DNA from: CBDCZY01 sp965224745
GTDB lineage: Bacteria; Pseudomonadota; Gammaproteobacteria; Methylococcales; Methylomonadaceae
Direction of reading: 5' to 3'
Assembly (NCBI GenBank): GCA_965224745.1
Contig: CBDCZY010000010.1
Coordinates: 558,001 to 622,000, forward strand
Length of the DNA stretch: 64,000 nucleotides
Below, piece by piece: positions 8,865-21,500 of this stretch (the stretch's first letter is position 1; each line of letters starts with the position of its first letter). The notes under the pieces were generated by a model. That model was not told the DNA's origin. It saw nothing but the letters and a program-made list of their open reading frames with translations, and searched no databases. Both the position numbers and the translations under genes were made by a program.

Positions 8865-9607
8865 TTAACGTTCCATTTCTTTTATGCATTAAGAGTAATA
8901 TAGACAGCTCAAGCATTCGAACACTTTTTGTGTAACATTTTGTCTTTCTTCTCATTCGTGCAAGAAAATGTCTAAAGATACTATTGTAGCCTTCAACTGT
9001 GTATGTTTCAGCTTTGGATTGAACGTGTTTTTCGCTAGGAATAAAATGTTCATAGGGCTGCCAATAATCGGTTGCTATTGTTCCATTTAATTGATCTTCA
9101 ATTCCTTCCCAGAGTTTTTGTCCTGTCTGTACGCTTCGGTCGCCAACAATGAAATTGATGAATTTTTTCCCATATCTATCAACAGCAATCCATATCCATT
9201 TATAGCTTTTTTTTGACCCACATAGGTATGCATTTCATCCATCTCAGCATAAATCACTTGTTCAGGACTTTTCAATTCGGCAACTTGCTCACCAAAGGAT
9301 CTAATCCAATTTAGTACCGTGACATTGCTTACGTTCAAAACCCGACCAATTGAACGAAACCCTAATCCTTCAAGATATAATTGAAGAGCCATCTTTCTTA
9401 AATAGAATGGTTTGGCTCCCGAGCCACTAGCAACAGTATATCGAAAATTACATTCTTTACATTTGTAACGCTGCTTTTGTTTTACGATACCATCTTTGAT
9501 GTTTTTATTAGATTTGCATTTAGGGCATTCCATTAAATTTCTCGCTCTCTTTAGAAAGATATCAAAAATTTAATTCTAACATAAAACTATACTAAATTAG
9601 CAATGCC
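8844..9607 (-). mobile_element. IS1-family insertion sequence, complete (764 bp)
   Basis: Perfect 23-bp inverted repeats lie at 8844-8866 and 9585-9607, starting GGCATTGCTAATTTAG. The size matches IS1 (about 768 bp). One transposase gene is on the minus strand. The flanking bases do not form an 8-9 bp duplication, which suggests that a rearrangement or adjacent deletion followed insertion. It separates the IS nest from the polyketide locus. Confidence 0.9.
8851..9533 (-). CDS. IS1-family transposase, two frames joined by a -1 shift at an A8 run
   Basis: Frame 1 (9533 to 9087) has a zinc ribbon (CPKCKSNKNIKDG...YKCKECNFRYTV), a helix-turn-helix (FRSIGRVLNVSNVTVLNWIR) and the first catalytic Asp in YAEMDEMHTYVGQKK. 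After AAAAAAAA at 9207-9214 a -1 shift gives SYKWIWIAVDRYGKKFINFI, TDYWQPYEHFIPSEKHVQSK, EGYNSIFRHFLARMRRKT and SVRMLELSILLLMHKRNGTL, ending at TAG 8851-8853. That is the rest of the IS1 InsB-type catalytic domain. Either the shift is programmed, as in IS1, or the gene carries a one-base slippage mutation. Without the shift the protein is 148 aa and lacks most of the active site. Confidence 0.82.
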
Positions 9608-9630
9608 ATATTGAATAGCCTCTTAAAGGT

Positions 9631-10698
9631 TTAATCCACTACTGGTGTAACGTTATTTAGCTCAAAATAACCCTTATAACCTTGCAGATAGATCGCCTCT
9701 CTGTGACCTAGTGACAGCTTCGCTTTGGTTCGGGTCGCTAATTCTTCTTTAAAATTGACTACTTTAACCTTGGTGCCAATAGGGTAGGTTTTGTTCCAGT
9801 CGTCTATTTTTTGAGGCAAGTTATCTGTTTGATTGTTCTTTTGTCCAGCCGTTATAAAGTCGGTTTTTATCCAGGTCATTAATTTCGTCAAGACATCTCC
9901 GATGCCTATCTCTTCAAAGTCAAATACGCCTTGTAGTAAAAGATACTGCATGCTTTGTTGCCAGCGCACTGATTGGGTAATTTGGTTGACTAAGTTCTGT
10001 TTGATTTGATGTTGTTGATACGGTTCGGCATTGCTATTGGCAATCACAGGGATCTGTAGGTCAGTAAAAGTAAATGTTTCTAGGTACTTTTCAAATTCGG
10101 TTTGTGCCGGAGCCATATACCGTGAATGAAACGCGCCACTGGTATTGAGTGGAATATAGTCAGCCCCTGCATGTTCAAAGCATGTTTGTGCGCGGTTTAT
10201 ATCTTCCTGTAAACCCGACAGTACTATTTGAGTTGGTGCGTTATAGTTGGCAATATCAATGGTGTTTAAATCATTATCTTTCAGGCACTGTTTTATCTTA
10301 TCTTCATTTATCTTTAATACGGCTGCCATAGCGCCTTTAGCAGCTTCTCCCATCAGTTCACCTCGTTTTTTTACCAGTCTTAGACCGTCTTCAAAGCTTA
10401 AGGCTTTGGCGGCATGCAAGGCATTGTATTCACCCAGACTATGGCCCGCTACAAAGTCGGGGGTATTAATCGTGTGGTTGATTCTATGCAGGTAAGTCAA
10501 TGCATTAACCACGTATATTGCAGGTTGGGTGTATTGGGTCAGATTTAATTGCCGGTTAACGTCCTCCAAACATAATGCTTTGATTGAATAGCCAAGAACT
10601 TCATCGGCCTTGGCAGCCAGTTCCGGAAACAGGTCAAACAAGTTTTCGCCCATACCTTTGATTTGGGTGCCTTGTCCCGGAAATAGATAACTTTTCAT
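9631..10698 (-). CDS. Discrete (trans-acting) malonyl-CoA:ACP acyltransferase for the polyketide synthase
   Basis: A free-standing AT of 355 residues that would load extender units onto the AT-less synthase modules. FPGQGTQIKGMG opens the domain. The active serine is S87 in GHSLGEY and the partner histidine is H191 in GAFHSRYM; GHSLG with AFHS fits malonyl-CoA selection. The type resembles PksC/BaeC-like ATs of trans-AT systems. After about residue 290 there is an extra tail (WNKTYPIGTKVKVVNFKEEL) I do not recognise. It is 33 bases downstream of the thioesterase gene in the same orientation and ends 24 bases before the IS1 element. Confidence 0.93.
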   Translation of the reverse strand: MKSYLFPGQGTQIKGMGENLFDLFPELAAKADEVLGYSIKALCLEDVNRQLNLTQYTQPAIYVVNALTYLHRINHTINTPDFVAGHSLGEYNALHAAKALSFEDGLRLVKKRGELMGEAAKGAMAAVLKINEDKIKQCLKDNDLNTIDIANYNAPTQIVLSGLQEDINRAQTCFEHAGADYIPLNTSGAFHSRYMAPAQTEFEKYLETFTFTDLQIPVIANSNAEPYQQHQIKQNLVNQITQSVRWQQSMQYLLLQGVFDFEEIGIGDVLTKLMTWIKTDFITAGQKNNQTDNLPQKIDDWNKTYPIGTKVKVVNFKEELATRTKAKLSLGHREAIYLQGYKGYFELNNVTPVVD

Positions 10699-10731
10699 AT
10701 GTTTCTCCTGGTAAATAATTAATGGCTGTAT

Positions 10732-12555
10732 CTACTTTTTATTAGCGAGGGCGGTATGCTTGACCCATGTTTGAGTAATGTTGTGTTGGCTTTTAGTATT
10801 AGGTTCATCCCATGTCCAATACAAGTTTAAACATTGAGCGGTACATTGATACTGCATTTGTATCTTTCCGGGTGCGCCTTCAAAGAGGCCTTCTTCGACC
10901 AGTAAGGTTATGTTGTTATCATCGATCTCAAAACGGCCGCAATAAGAACGGCAAGAATGCATGGCATCAAGTAATTCATCGTTAGTTGCCAGTACTAAAT
11001 TATCGTATTGAGGTCGGCTTCTTTGCTTCCGTATTGCAATCATTGAAAAATATCCTTCAGGGGTCAATATCAATACGCCTTCAGGGGACTCACCTAACAC
11101 TAAGTCTTGTTGTTCATTTTCTTCTTGATAAGCTTGCAACACCCAAGATCCTACTATTGGATGCCCGATATAATTTATGTCTTGCTCAACTTCTTCCCAA
11201 ACTAATCGACTGTGAGTGCTGGATTTGCTCTGCTTGTGGTGCTTTGTTGTTAGCGGTGCTGTCACCATGGTGAGGTGTTGCTTATCAATTGAATAATAAC
11301 GAATGAGATTGTCATTGACGAAGTTTGGGTCGGTACTCACTGCAACCGTATGTTCTATGACGCCTTGTTTGACATCGTAGTCTCCACTATACGATAAGTA
11401 AGTGAGCATTTTTTCTATCGGGTCATTATCATTCAAAATATCGCAAGAGTGGCAGGTTAGTCGTGAGGAACTCCATAGATGAGCCGCCATTTTACCGTCG
11501 GGTTGATAAATCAAATAGCCTTTGGGTTTGATGCCGTAGGGGTAAACGTTGACTTCTTCGGTACCCGTTTCGAACGATATTAAACGATAGGTTTTTGGTT
11601 CAAAAGTTGGTTGGCTGGAAGATTTTTCAGGTTGCAGGAATGATTTAATCGTTGTAAATAATGATTGAGGTGGGTTCATAAAGTAGAGATGGGTTCCTTC
11701 TACTTCTTTAAACTGGAATTGACCTTTGGTGTAATCTTGCCATAATGATAGGGTAACAGGATCTTTCACCAGAATATCGTTGTTAGCTTGCAATGCCAGA
11801 ATAGAACAAGATAAAGGTGTCCCGACATGTTGAGAACGATAAGTTTTGATCAATTCAATATCACATTGAATAGCGTCATCTGGCAAAGGTTTAACTCCTG
11901 ATTGCAACGGAAGGATGATCTGACTTTTTTCCAGCAGGTTTCGACAAGTGGGCATATCCATTTCATCATCCATGTCATAGATGGGCGGTAACACTTTTAA
12001 GCGCTCAAAAATGCCTGGGGGTGCTACCGAAGATGGAATAAAAACCAGCGGTGAAATTTGATGCTGTTGCTCAAGGGCAACAACCGTTTCATAAGCGACA
12101 ATCCCTCCCATGGAATGCCCATAAACAATAAATGGAAGATCACACAGCGGTAGCATTTGTTTCACCAAACAGGTTGTTAACTGTTGCCAATCGGAAATGT
12201 TTGAAGCGCCGATTAACCAGACCTCTACATTGTCATTATCCTCGAAGGAGTTTCTCCAAGACCAGGAAACCGTATCATTGCCAAATCCAAAAGGTAAGAA
12301 GATAAACAATCGAAACTCTGGTTTCTCAACTACTTTGATAACTTCGATAATCCGCTGGGTGTATGAGATTTTGTTTGGAAGAGAGGGTAGGTCATTCTCT
12401 TGCTCCTGATACGTTTTATCTAGCCAGGTAACGGTTGCGATGGTCTCTTCGGAAACTTGCTGGTTAATCAGTTGCTGGTACTGTTGTTCTGCTTCCGTAT
12501 CAGACAACTCACCGTGTTGTACCTTTTCCAGGAGCTGTTGAATCAGTTCGTTCAT
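10732..12555 (-). CDS. Polyketide chain-release/editing thioesterase fused to two lipocalin-like domains
   Basis: Residues 1-35 (MNELIQQLLEKVQHGELSDT) look like a PKS docking helix. An alpha/beta-hydrolase thioesterase follows at about 75-310, with nucleophile S148 in YGHSMGG and a His in VEGTHLYFM. Residues about 325-455 (YRLISFETGTEEVNVYPYG, GYLIYQPDGKMAAHLWSSS) and about 480-600 (IVGSWVLQAYQEENEQQD, GVLILTPEGYFSMIAIRK) are two copies of the lipocalin-like fold found in small secondary-metabolism proteins. The fusion is unusual. The start codon overlaps the synthase stop, so the two are translationally coupled. It probably acts on the chain from the last ACP; whether the lipocalin domains bind or cyclise product is unknown. 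Confidence 0.85.
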   Translation of the reverse strand: MNELIQQLLEKVQHGELSDTEAEQQYQQLINQQVSEETIATVTWLDKTYQEQENDLPSLPNKISYTQRIIEVIKVVEKPEFRLFIFLPFGFGNDTVSWSWRNSFEDNDNVEVWLIGASNISDWQQLTTCLVKQMLPLCDLPFIVYGHSMGGIVAYETVVALEQQHQISPLVFIPSSVAPPGIFERLKVLPPIYDMDDEMDMPTCRNLLEKSQIILPLQSGVKPLPDDAIQCDIELIKTYRSQHVGTPLSCSILALQANNDILVKDPVTLSLWQDYTKGQFQFKEVEGTHLYFMNPPQSLFTTIKSFLQPEKSSSQPTFEPKTYRLISFETGTEEVNVYPYGIKPKGYLIYQPDGKMAAHLWSSSRLTCHSCDILNDNDPIEKMLTYLSYSGDYDVKQGVIEHTVAVSTDPNFVNDNLIRYYSIDKQHLTMVTAPLTTKHHKQSKSSTHSRLVWEEVEQDINYIGHPIVGSWVLQAYQEENEQQDLVLGESPEGVLILTPEGYFSMIAIRKQRSRPQYDNLVLATNDELLDAMHSCRSYCGRFEIDDNNITLLVEEGLFEGAPGKIQMQYQCTAQCLNLYWTWDEPNTKSQHNITQTWVKHTALANKK

Positions 12556-15500
12556 CAGGATGCCCTCCGGTCTGTTTCTCGGAGCATTTTTAATGCTTGT
12601 TTAAAACCAACTTTATTATTGGCCACTTCTGAGGCAATTTTACTGATGGATGTTGAAAGGGTTGTATCCTCACTCATAGCATCTCTACTGGTATCGGATG
12701 GCGTGGTTAAATCATCATTTGTTGCAACAGTATCAGCTAATGTTAATGCTTGACTAAGCGTATCTCTTTCCTTTTCAATCAAGTGATCAACGAGCGCTTC
12801 TATTGTTCTGTACTGAAACAAAATAGTGCTGGTAATAGCAGGAAAGGTGCCGCGTAATGTATTAACCAATTGCATTACTAAAATAGAGTCCATACCATAC
12901 CATTCAAGTGATCTAGTGGGGTCAATTTTGGTGGGCGACATTTGCAAGGTTGACGCAGCCAGTTGGGTAAAGTAACTAATACTTTGCTGTCGTAAATCAT
13001 CCAGTGATATTGCCACCTTTGAAGGGCTTTCTATAGAAACCTGGTCGGATGCTATCGACAATTCTTTTTTGGGTTGTTGCTTATTAATTGGCTTGCTTGG
13101 TAGTTTATCGTTCGCTAACCAATAATGCTGTTTGGCAAAAGGATAGGTAGGCAGGCCTAAACGCTTTAGTATTTTCCCCTCATAGAGTTTCGACCAGTCA
13201 ACATTGAGTCCTTTTACCCAATGCTCTAGAAGCTCATCGTATTGGTCTTTATTGATCCAGTCCACAATGCGGTCATTATCATGCTCTGTAAGTTGAATTG
13301 ACTGCTCTCTATTTGTTTTGACCTGTCCATAATACAAACCTTTAACTTCGTTTCCACTAATATAGGTCTTTAATTTGTGCAGTAAATCATCCACACTTTT
13401 AACAACTATACCCAAACGAATATCCATCGGTTGTCTACCACACTGTAGCGTATAAGCAATGCGCTGAAGACTATCAGGTTTGAATTCGAGATGGGTCAGG
13501 TAGTCGTTAAGATCGCTGGTTACAACTCGAAGTCTTTCTTCTGTCTTTGCCGACAGTACTATAGGGTAGGGTTGCCCTTCATAAACCGGTTTAACCAATG
13601 GTTCTTTGTGATTGTCGGGTTCATCCTCAATGTATTCTTCAAGAACGGCATGAGAATTAGCGCCGCCAAATCCAAAGCTACTGACACCCGCTCGACGAGG
13701 TAACAACTGGTCAGTGTTATCTTTTAGACGATCCCATGACTGCTCATTTTCAACCACTTTAAACGGTGTGTTTTCCAAATGAATGTGGGGGTTTAGTGTT
13801 TTGAAATTACATTGGCCTGGAAGCTTCTTATGCTTCAGAGCAAGCACAGTCTTGATAAGGCCGGCGACACCTGCCGCAGCTTCCAGATGGCCGATATTTC
13901 CTTTGACTGAAGCAATGCCACAATAGCCCTCTCTTTGAATGGCTTTACCAGTAGAAAATGCACTTTTCAATCCATTAACCTCAATAGGATCACCCAGTGG
14001 TGTTCCCGTGCCATGCATTTCAATGTAGTTCAAGGTTGACACATCGATGTTAGCGTTATTGCAAGCTTCTTCAATTAACTGTGATTGAGCTTTAGGGCTG
14101 GGAACGGTCAGGCTGCTCACTTTGCCACCGTGGTTGACAGCAGTTCCTTTGATCACAGCATGAACTTCATCATTCTCCTTTCTAGCTTTATCCAGACGTT
14201 TTAATACCAGGACTCCAACACCTTCCCCCCTGACATAACCATTTGCCTGTTTATCCAAAGAGCTGATCTTACCGTTAGGGCTTAACATGCCCGCTTTACT
14301 GAACGACAGATAAAGGGTTGGGGTAATCAATGCGTTGACACCACCTATTATTGCAACATCACAACGTCCTTCTTGCAACGATTGAACAGCCATATCAAGT
14401 GCCACGAGTGAACTGGAACAAGCCGTATCAACCGCGATACTTGGGCCTTTAAAATCATAAACATATGAAACCCTATTGGCTGTAATGCTGTGTGTTCCAC
14501 CGGTTGAAGAATATGCTTCCACATCGCTATTAGCTAATAACTCGAAATAGTCATTGGTTGACGCCCCTACAAAAAAACCGACTTTATTTTTTTTGGATAG
14601 CTCTAATGGAGCATAGCCAGCATTTTCGATTGCCTTCCATACTGACTGTAACAGTATCCTTTGTTGAGGATCCATCAAGGCTGCTTCTCGTGGTGAGATG
14701 TTGAAGAACGATGCATCAAATTTATCTAAATCATCAACAAATCCTCCCCATTTGATATCTGTTTTGTTGACTTCATTTGCTGGATCGCCATAATGAGCTC
14801 TCCAATCCCAACGGTCTGTAGGCACCTCAGAAATAGCGGATTCCTTGTTTAACAAGAGTTGCCAAAAAGAGTCTAAACCAGGAGCGCCAGGAAACAGACA
14901 ATCCATCCCTATGACAGCTATAGCAGTGGAGGAATCAAATCGCTTGTTGGTTAGACTGTCCTTGTTTGTTGTGACCTGATCAAATCGATTCGTCTGCGAT
15001 GATCGCAGCTCTGTTGCCGCTTTGATTTTACCCGTTGGCTGATGCATTCGTTTCTTTTCAACCGTGTTTGAAACCTCTGCACTGGAAGCAATGTTAGTAT
15101 CTTCAGAAGCTTGATGGTTTGCATAGTAAGCCGTTATTTTTGATTCATGCTCTTTCAGCAAATGGTTACATAACAGTTCTAAATTGGTGTATTCAAAGAA
15201 GATCGCGGGGCTGATTTTCAGGACATACTTTTTATTCAACGTACTCGCTAATTTGGCGAGAAAAACAGATTCCAACCCTAAGCTGATGAAATCGCTTTGC
15301 GGTAAAATTAGATCCGGATTAAATTTGCCCAACTTTGCAATGGCGCCTATGATGTCTTGCTGCAGGTTTACAACCAGATTACTAGTTGTTGCAGGCATTG
15401 CCTTCTGATCTATAGGTACTGGATGTGCAGGTATTTTCTGCTCCACCGTTTGCGGTAAAGGCACAGCTGCTTGTTGGTGAGGTTTTACCACGGCTATCTG

Positions 15501-18500
15501 GTTTTTAGCGAATTGCAATACTTGTTCAAAGCATTGTAGCCCTTCATTATTATCTAAAGGCATACCAAAGGACTCATCCAATAGTGAGAGGACATCTACT
15601 TCTTGTCCCATCTGACCTTGCAACCAAAAGGGCCAATTGATCGCCAATGATAAGCCTGTACGATGCTGTTGCTGTACTAGTGTTTCTCGATGGTTCATGA
15701 AAGCATCCATAAAGCCATTGGCGGCACCATAGTCGCTTTGACCAGGGTTTCCCAGGATTGAAGTGAGTGATGAGAACACCACAAAAAAGTCAAGAGGTTC
15801 AGACCGAGTGAGCTTATCCAGATTAACAGTACCTTGAACCTTTGGTTTAGCAACTTTCAGTAAGGAGGTTAGTTTTTTGTTGGGGAGCAGGTTATCTTCC
15901 AGCACACCCGCGCTATGGATAACGCCATTGATAGGTCCAAACGTCTTTTTAACATCAACAAGGCGTTGATCAAGGTCATTTAAGTTAGTAATATCTACCG
16001 ATAAATATAGTGCGTTGATACCCTCGGAATTGAGGGTTGCAAGATGTGATTCTCCTTCTTTATCCAAAGCTGATCGACCCAAAAGAATTAGATTGGTATC
16101 ATAAATTTTCACTAGGTGGTTGCCTAAAACTTTGCCAATACCTCCCATACCACCACTGATCAAATAGGTTCCTCCTTGCTTGAAAACACTTTGATCTGGC
16201 TGATAAGATTGGGTTGTTTTATCAAGAGGTATTAACTGCTGCTTTGAGCGAGGCTTTCCTGGTTGATAACGAATCCATGAATTTTGTTCTTCATCGTTGC
16301 ACAGCATTTCATCAATGACAATTTGAGTCCATGAGTGCTGATTATTAGGTTTCAACACGATAGAAATCACTCTGTTGGAGAGGTTAGGATATTCTGTAAC
16401 AACACTCTTAAGAAAACCCGAGATACTGCCCTCTATAACCCACTTGGAAGACCCTTCTTCGACAAGGTTAACAAACAGCTGTTGAATTGGTTTTGTAGAT
16501 TTAAGCAATAATTGGTCGACGTAAAATAAAGAAGTGAGGGTGTCTAAAGTCTCATCAACCAGTGAATTTTCATGGCCTATAGATGAGTCCCATAAGCACA
16601 CAATGTGGCTTACATCAATTTGTTCTGAATTGAGGTAAGCCCCTAGTTGTTGATACTCGTCTACCTCGTTGTTGAATATACTAATTCTTCCGGGTTGTTG
16701 CTGGGTAGTATTGTTTTCGACAATAACCTCAACAACCGGTGTTTTCTTATGAAAGGGCGAGCATTTTTCTTTGAAGGTATCGATCATCTTTTCGCTGTTA
16801 GACACCAACACTATACCTTCAGCATACAGCTGATTAAGCCCTTGAGCAGCGAGAGGTTCTTCTAACCATTGCGGAGAAGAATATATAATGGCTGGTTCAT
16901 CAAGAGACTTATTGAGACTGCGAATATTTCCATCGTCTAAATTAGTTTCTCTGAAAGAAATATTTTTAACGTTGACAAGAATTTTACCGTCAGGATCTAA
17001 TAGCTTTACATCAAAGGATCGCACCGCATGTTCACTGTCGGACATAGATTTACCATCACTGGGCGTAACGCTTGAATAGATCGTATCAGGCAAAGCAGCG
17101 AAAAATTCCACTTCTTCAATGCTGAAAGGTAAATATAACGCGGCCGGTTTTTGATGATCCTTTTCCAGGACGTACAGAGCCGTCTGCAAGGCACAATCCA
17201 GCAAGCAAGGGTGTATGTAGTAGGCATCCCTTTCATTTTTATGCAGATGAGGTGGCAGGGAGATGTACCCTAAAGCGTTGGTATTGTTCCATTTAATCCA
17301 TTGGATGCCCTGAAAGCTTTGTTGCAATTTTAGCCCCTTGTTATGGAGCAGGGTGTAGACAGTTTCTGATAATGCCTCTAGTTCTAAAGATTCAGCTATA
17401 TCATTCAGGCCGATTTGCTTTACTATGCTTAGAGTGTTGTTTGGTTGCTCTGAATCCAGATAAACCAATTGACCTTGGGCATGAATTTCATGCTTTCCAT
17501 CAGATTCTGTTACAGCTTGCAGATAAAATTCTTCATCTTCCACAGACAATTCTACGGATAGCTTTGCTGGCTTTTTTTGAACCGTTATAGGTTTTAGCCA
17601 AGTTAGATTATAGAGCTTGCAGGGTTCATATTGATCGCTGCTCAAACTTCCAGCGGCACGAAACATTTCAATGTACGCTACCGCTGGTAAAACTTTGTTT
17701 TCCCCAACAATATGATCGTCCAGAAAAAACTCTTGGCCTGAGAAAGTTGAGCTGAACCGTTGCTGAGAAAGGCTTGATGTATTGTTATGTACTAAAGGAT
17801 GCAGTACAGACATGTTTTCTGTGATATCTGCTGTTCCTTGTTGACCGGCTTTTGCTATCCAGTAACGTTCTTTGGCAAAAGGGTAAATGGGTAAACTGAT
17901 GCGTTGAGGCTTGTGCAGTCCATATAGTTTATTCCAATCTAAATGGAGACCTTTCACCCACAGTTCCACCAGCTTTTGGTATTTGCCTTTGGTGAGCATG
18001 ATATCGATAATGTTGAGCATGTCGTCATCATCTTTGAAAACAGCTATAGCATCTTTACTGTTGTGTACATTGCCGGAATACAGGTTTTGAATATCCCTGT
18101 CTTTATTCAAAAAGGCAGTCAACTTGTCTTGTAATTCTTGCATGGAATGAACTATCAAACCCAGACGCTCATCCATTGTTTCCCTGCCTATCTGAAGGGT
18201 GTACGCAACATCGTTTAATGATGAAGCATGTTGATTTTGGCTTAGGTACCGTTGCAAATTCTTGGTTGCTTCTACAAGACGCTCTTGATTCTTGGCAGAC
18301 AATACAATGACAGCAGGTTGTTTCTCTTGCTCTTGCTCTTGCTTTTGCTCTTGCTTTTGCCTCTTGTCGTCAGTAATGTTGCTTTCATATTGTTCTAGTA
18401 TTAAATGAGCATTCGCACCACCGGCACCAAACGAACTGATACCCGCCCTACGTGGAAATAGTTCAGTATTACCCTTGGTATTGCGGGTTGGTTGATGCCA

Positions 18501-21500
18501 GTCAGCCAGCTCTCTTTGTACTGTGAATGGACTTTTTGTAAAATCGATATTGGGATTGAGATCATTTGCATGGATAGATGGTGCGAGCTGGTTATATTTC
18601 ATCTGCAAGATAACTTTGGTCACCGATGCAATTCCAGCCGCTGCTTCTAAGTGGCCTATGTTGGATTTAACAGAACCTATGGCACAAAACTGTTTGTCCT
18701 GGGTAGAAGCTTCAAATGCTTTGTTCAACCCTGATATTTCAATGGGATCTCCCAAAGATGTGCCAGTCCCATGCGCTTCAATGTAACTAATTGTTCGCGG
18801 ATCAATGTTAGCTTTTTGTTGCGTTTGCTTTATCAAGTTTGCTTGAGCAATGGGACTGGGTACAGTATAGCCATTGGTTTTACCACCGTGATTGACAGCA
18901 GAACCCTTAATCACTGCATAGATACGGTCACCATCTTGTATTGCCTGGGTTACGGGTTTTAGTAATAACGCGCCTACGCCTTCACCTGGCACATAACCGT
19001 CGCCGCCTTCGCCAAAACTGCGGCATCGTCCATCAGTAGAAAGAAAACGATTTTGCGACAGAAACAAGTATTTACTGCTATGCAGAGACAGATTAACGCC
19101 ACCGGCTATAGCCAGTTTGCAGTCACCGTTGTTAATGCTTTGACAAGCCAGATGAATGGCAGTCAGAGAAGATGAGCAAGCAGTATCAATCGCTAAGCTG
19201 GGGCCAGCTAGATTTAGAAAGTACGACACCCGGTTCGCAATACTGTAAAGCAACCCACTGGGCGCCACTACGTTACCTTTTATGGTTTCTTCAGTACCTA
19301 TTGCCTGATAAGGTTGCCACAAAGCTCCTACAAACACACCTACTTGTCGATCCGATGTGTCAAGTAAGGTTTGACGGGTATAACCTGCATCTTCCAGCAT
19401 ACCCCATGTGACTTCCAGAAAAAGCCTTTCCTGAGGATCAATTAATTCTGCTTCGCGCGGTGATATATTGAAGAATGCAGCATCAAATTTATCCACATCG
19501 TCAATAAATCCACCTTTCTTGCTGTAAATTTTGTTTTCTTCAGGATCAGTATCAAAATATTGTGAATAATCAAAGTGGGTTTGAGGTACTTCTTTAATGC
19601 AATCTTCACCCTGTTTTAAGACGCTCCAGAACTGTTCAACATTCTTGGCGCCTGGGTATCGCCCGTCGATTCCAATAATTGCAATATCATCGTCTTTATA
19701 TTTTGATCTCTTCTGAGTTGGTTCTTCTTTGGTATCTATGAAATGATTGATCAGGTTAGTACTTGTCTGCTCACTGATGTATTCTATTTTGGACTCACTA
19801 TCACTATCAGATTGATCCAATGGAATATCCTGAAGATCCAAAAGGGATCGCAATTTCTCGACATGATTTTCAATGAAATACTCAGTCAGTTCTACTATGT
19901 TGCTATATTCAAAAAACAAGGTTTTTGACAGAGGGCCAAAAACGTCTTCAAAGGATTTGTTAAGCTCAACGATCATCACCGAGTTGATGCCATAAGATTC
20001 AAACGGTTCATCTTTTTCTATCTCAGTGGTTGAAAGGCCTACCGGTTTAGACAACAAGGTTTTAAGATATTGGTGGGTTGCCTCTACTAATTGTTTTTTG
20101 CTTAAATCACCCGACTCCATACTGACATTCGTTGCATGAAGTTCTACCGTTGGTTGGTTTATTGTAGTGATAGTTTCGACTGTATTAAATGGCACGCTTG
20201 GATAAACAAACGGTTCTTTTTGAGGTGTGCCCTGTGTACTGTTGATAGCGGTTACCTGCTGTAATTTTTCTTCGTGGTTTTCAATAAAATAGGCTGCCAG
20301 TTCTTGCAGGTTACTGTATTCAAAAAACAGTGTTTTAGAAAGAGGACCAAAAACGTCTTCAAACGACTTATTCAACTCAACGATCATCACCGAATTAATG
20401 CCATAGACTTCAAAGGGCTCATTATCTTCTATCTCACTGACCGGCAGGCCTATGGGTTCTGCTAGCAACGTTTTAAGATAATAATGAGTGGCAGCAACCA
20501 ATTCCTTTTTTGGGGAATTACCAGGTATCTCTTTGAGTGTTTTTATTTTGGAAGGTTGTACCGCAACTTTTTGTTGGTTGTTTAGGGCGCGAATAGAAAA
20601 CCCTTGTAACTTGGCAGCAATCAACCCATCTTTCCGACAAACCACCAGATCAAATTTTCTTATATTGGCATTGGTGGTATGGGCTTTTGAATAGATGTAG
20701 CATTTATCAGTGATTGGCGCCATAATTTCAAGTTCATCTATGCTGATAGGAATGAAGTGAGCGCTATCTTCGTTATCAAATCGATTGCTAATAAGCGCTG
20801 TTTGAAACACACCGGTTAACAGGGAAGGGTGCAATACATAATCATCTACGGTCTCTTCAATGCTGGTCGGCAATGCTAAGGTTGATAGCGCTTCTGAGTG
20901 ACCCAGCAATATTTGCTGCATGGGCATAAAGGTAGGGCCTACATGTAAGCCCTCAGCAATAATTTGTTGATAAATTTGTTCAGGATATTGTACGGTTGAA
21001 CAGTTTGATAGAATGGTATTTAGGCCAAAGTACTGCTCGTCATGAGATGCACTATTGGTGTTTTCTCGGCAGACAAGCTGTCCAATGGCATGAACCTTTT
21101 TTTGTTTACTTTCATCATAGCTGACGATTTCATATTCATAGTATTCGTTTTTTTGTGTGATATTGAGATACGCACTAAACTCCTCGGCTGGAGAAGAAAG
21201 CTTGCTGACCCAGTAGTTATTCATCAGCTTGACCACTGACTTATCCCCAAATAGTAAATCACCACCCTGTCTTGCCATTTCAATATAACAAGCGCCCGGC
21301 ATGTTAAATTGATCGTCCACAACATGGTCTTTTAAATAGAATTCTGAGGTGCGAAACCTTCTTTCGAATTGCATGGCCGACAGGTCAGATAGAGCAATGT
21401 CGATCAGGCTGGTATTATGTCGAGATGGTAAGAAGTTCCTGCTATAACAAGCTTCAGAGACATGTTGTATGAATTTATCGATGGTATTGATTTCAAAAAA

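Noticed and set aside
18523..19411. Plus-strand ORFs within the PKS gene
   Set aside because: They are shadows of KS domains on the opposite strand, with no coding features of their own.
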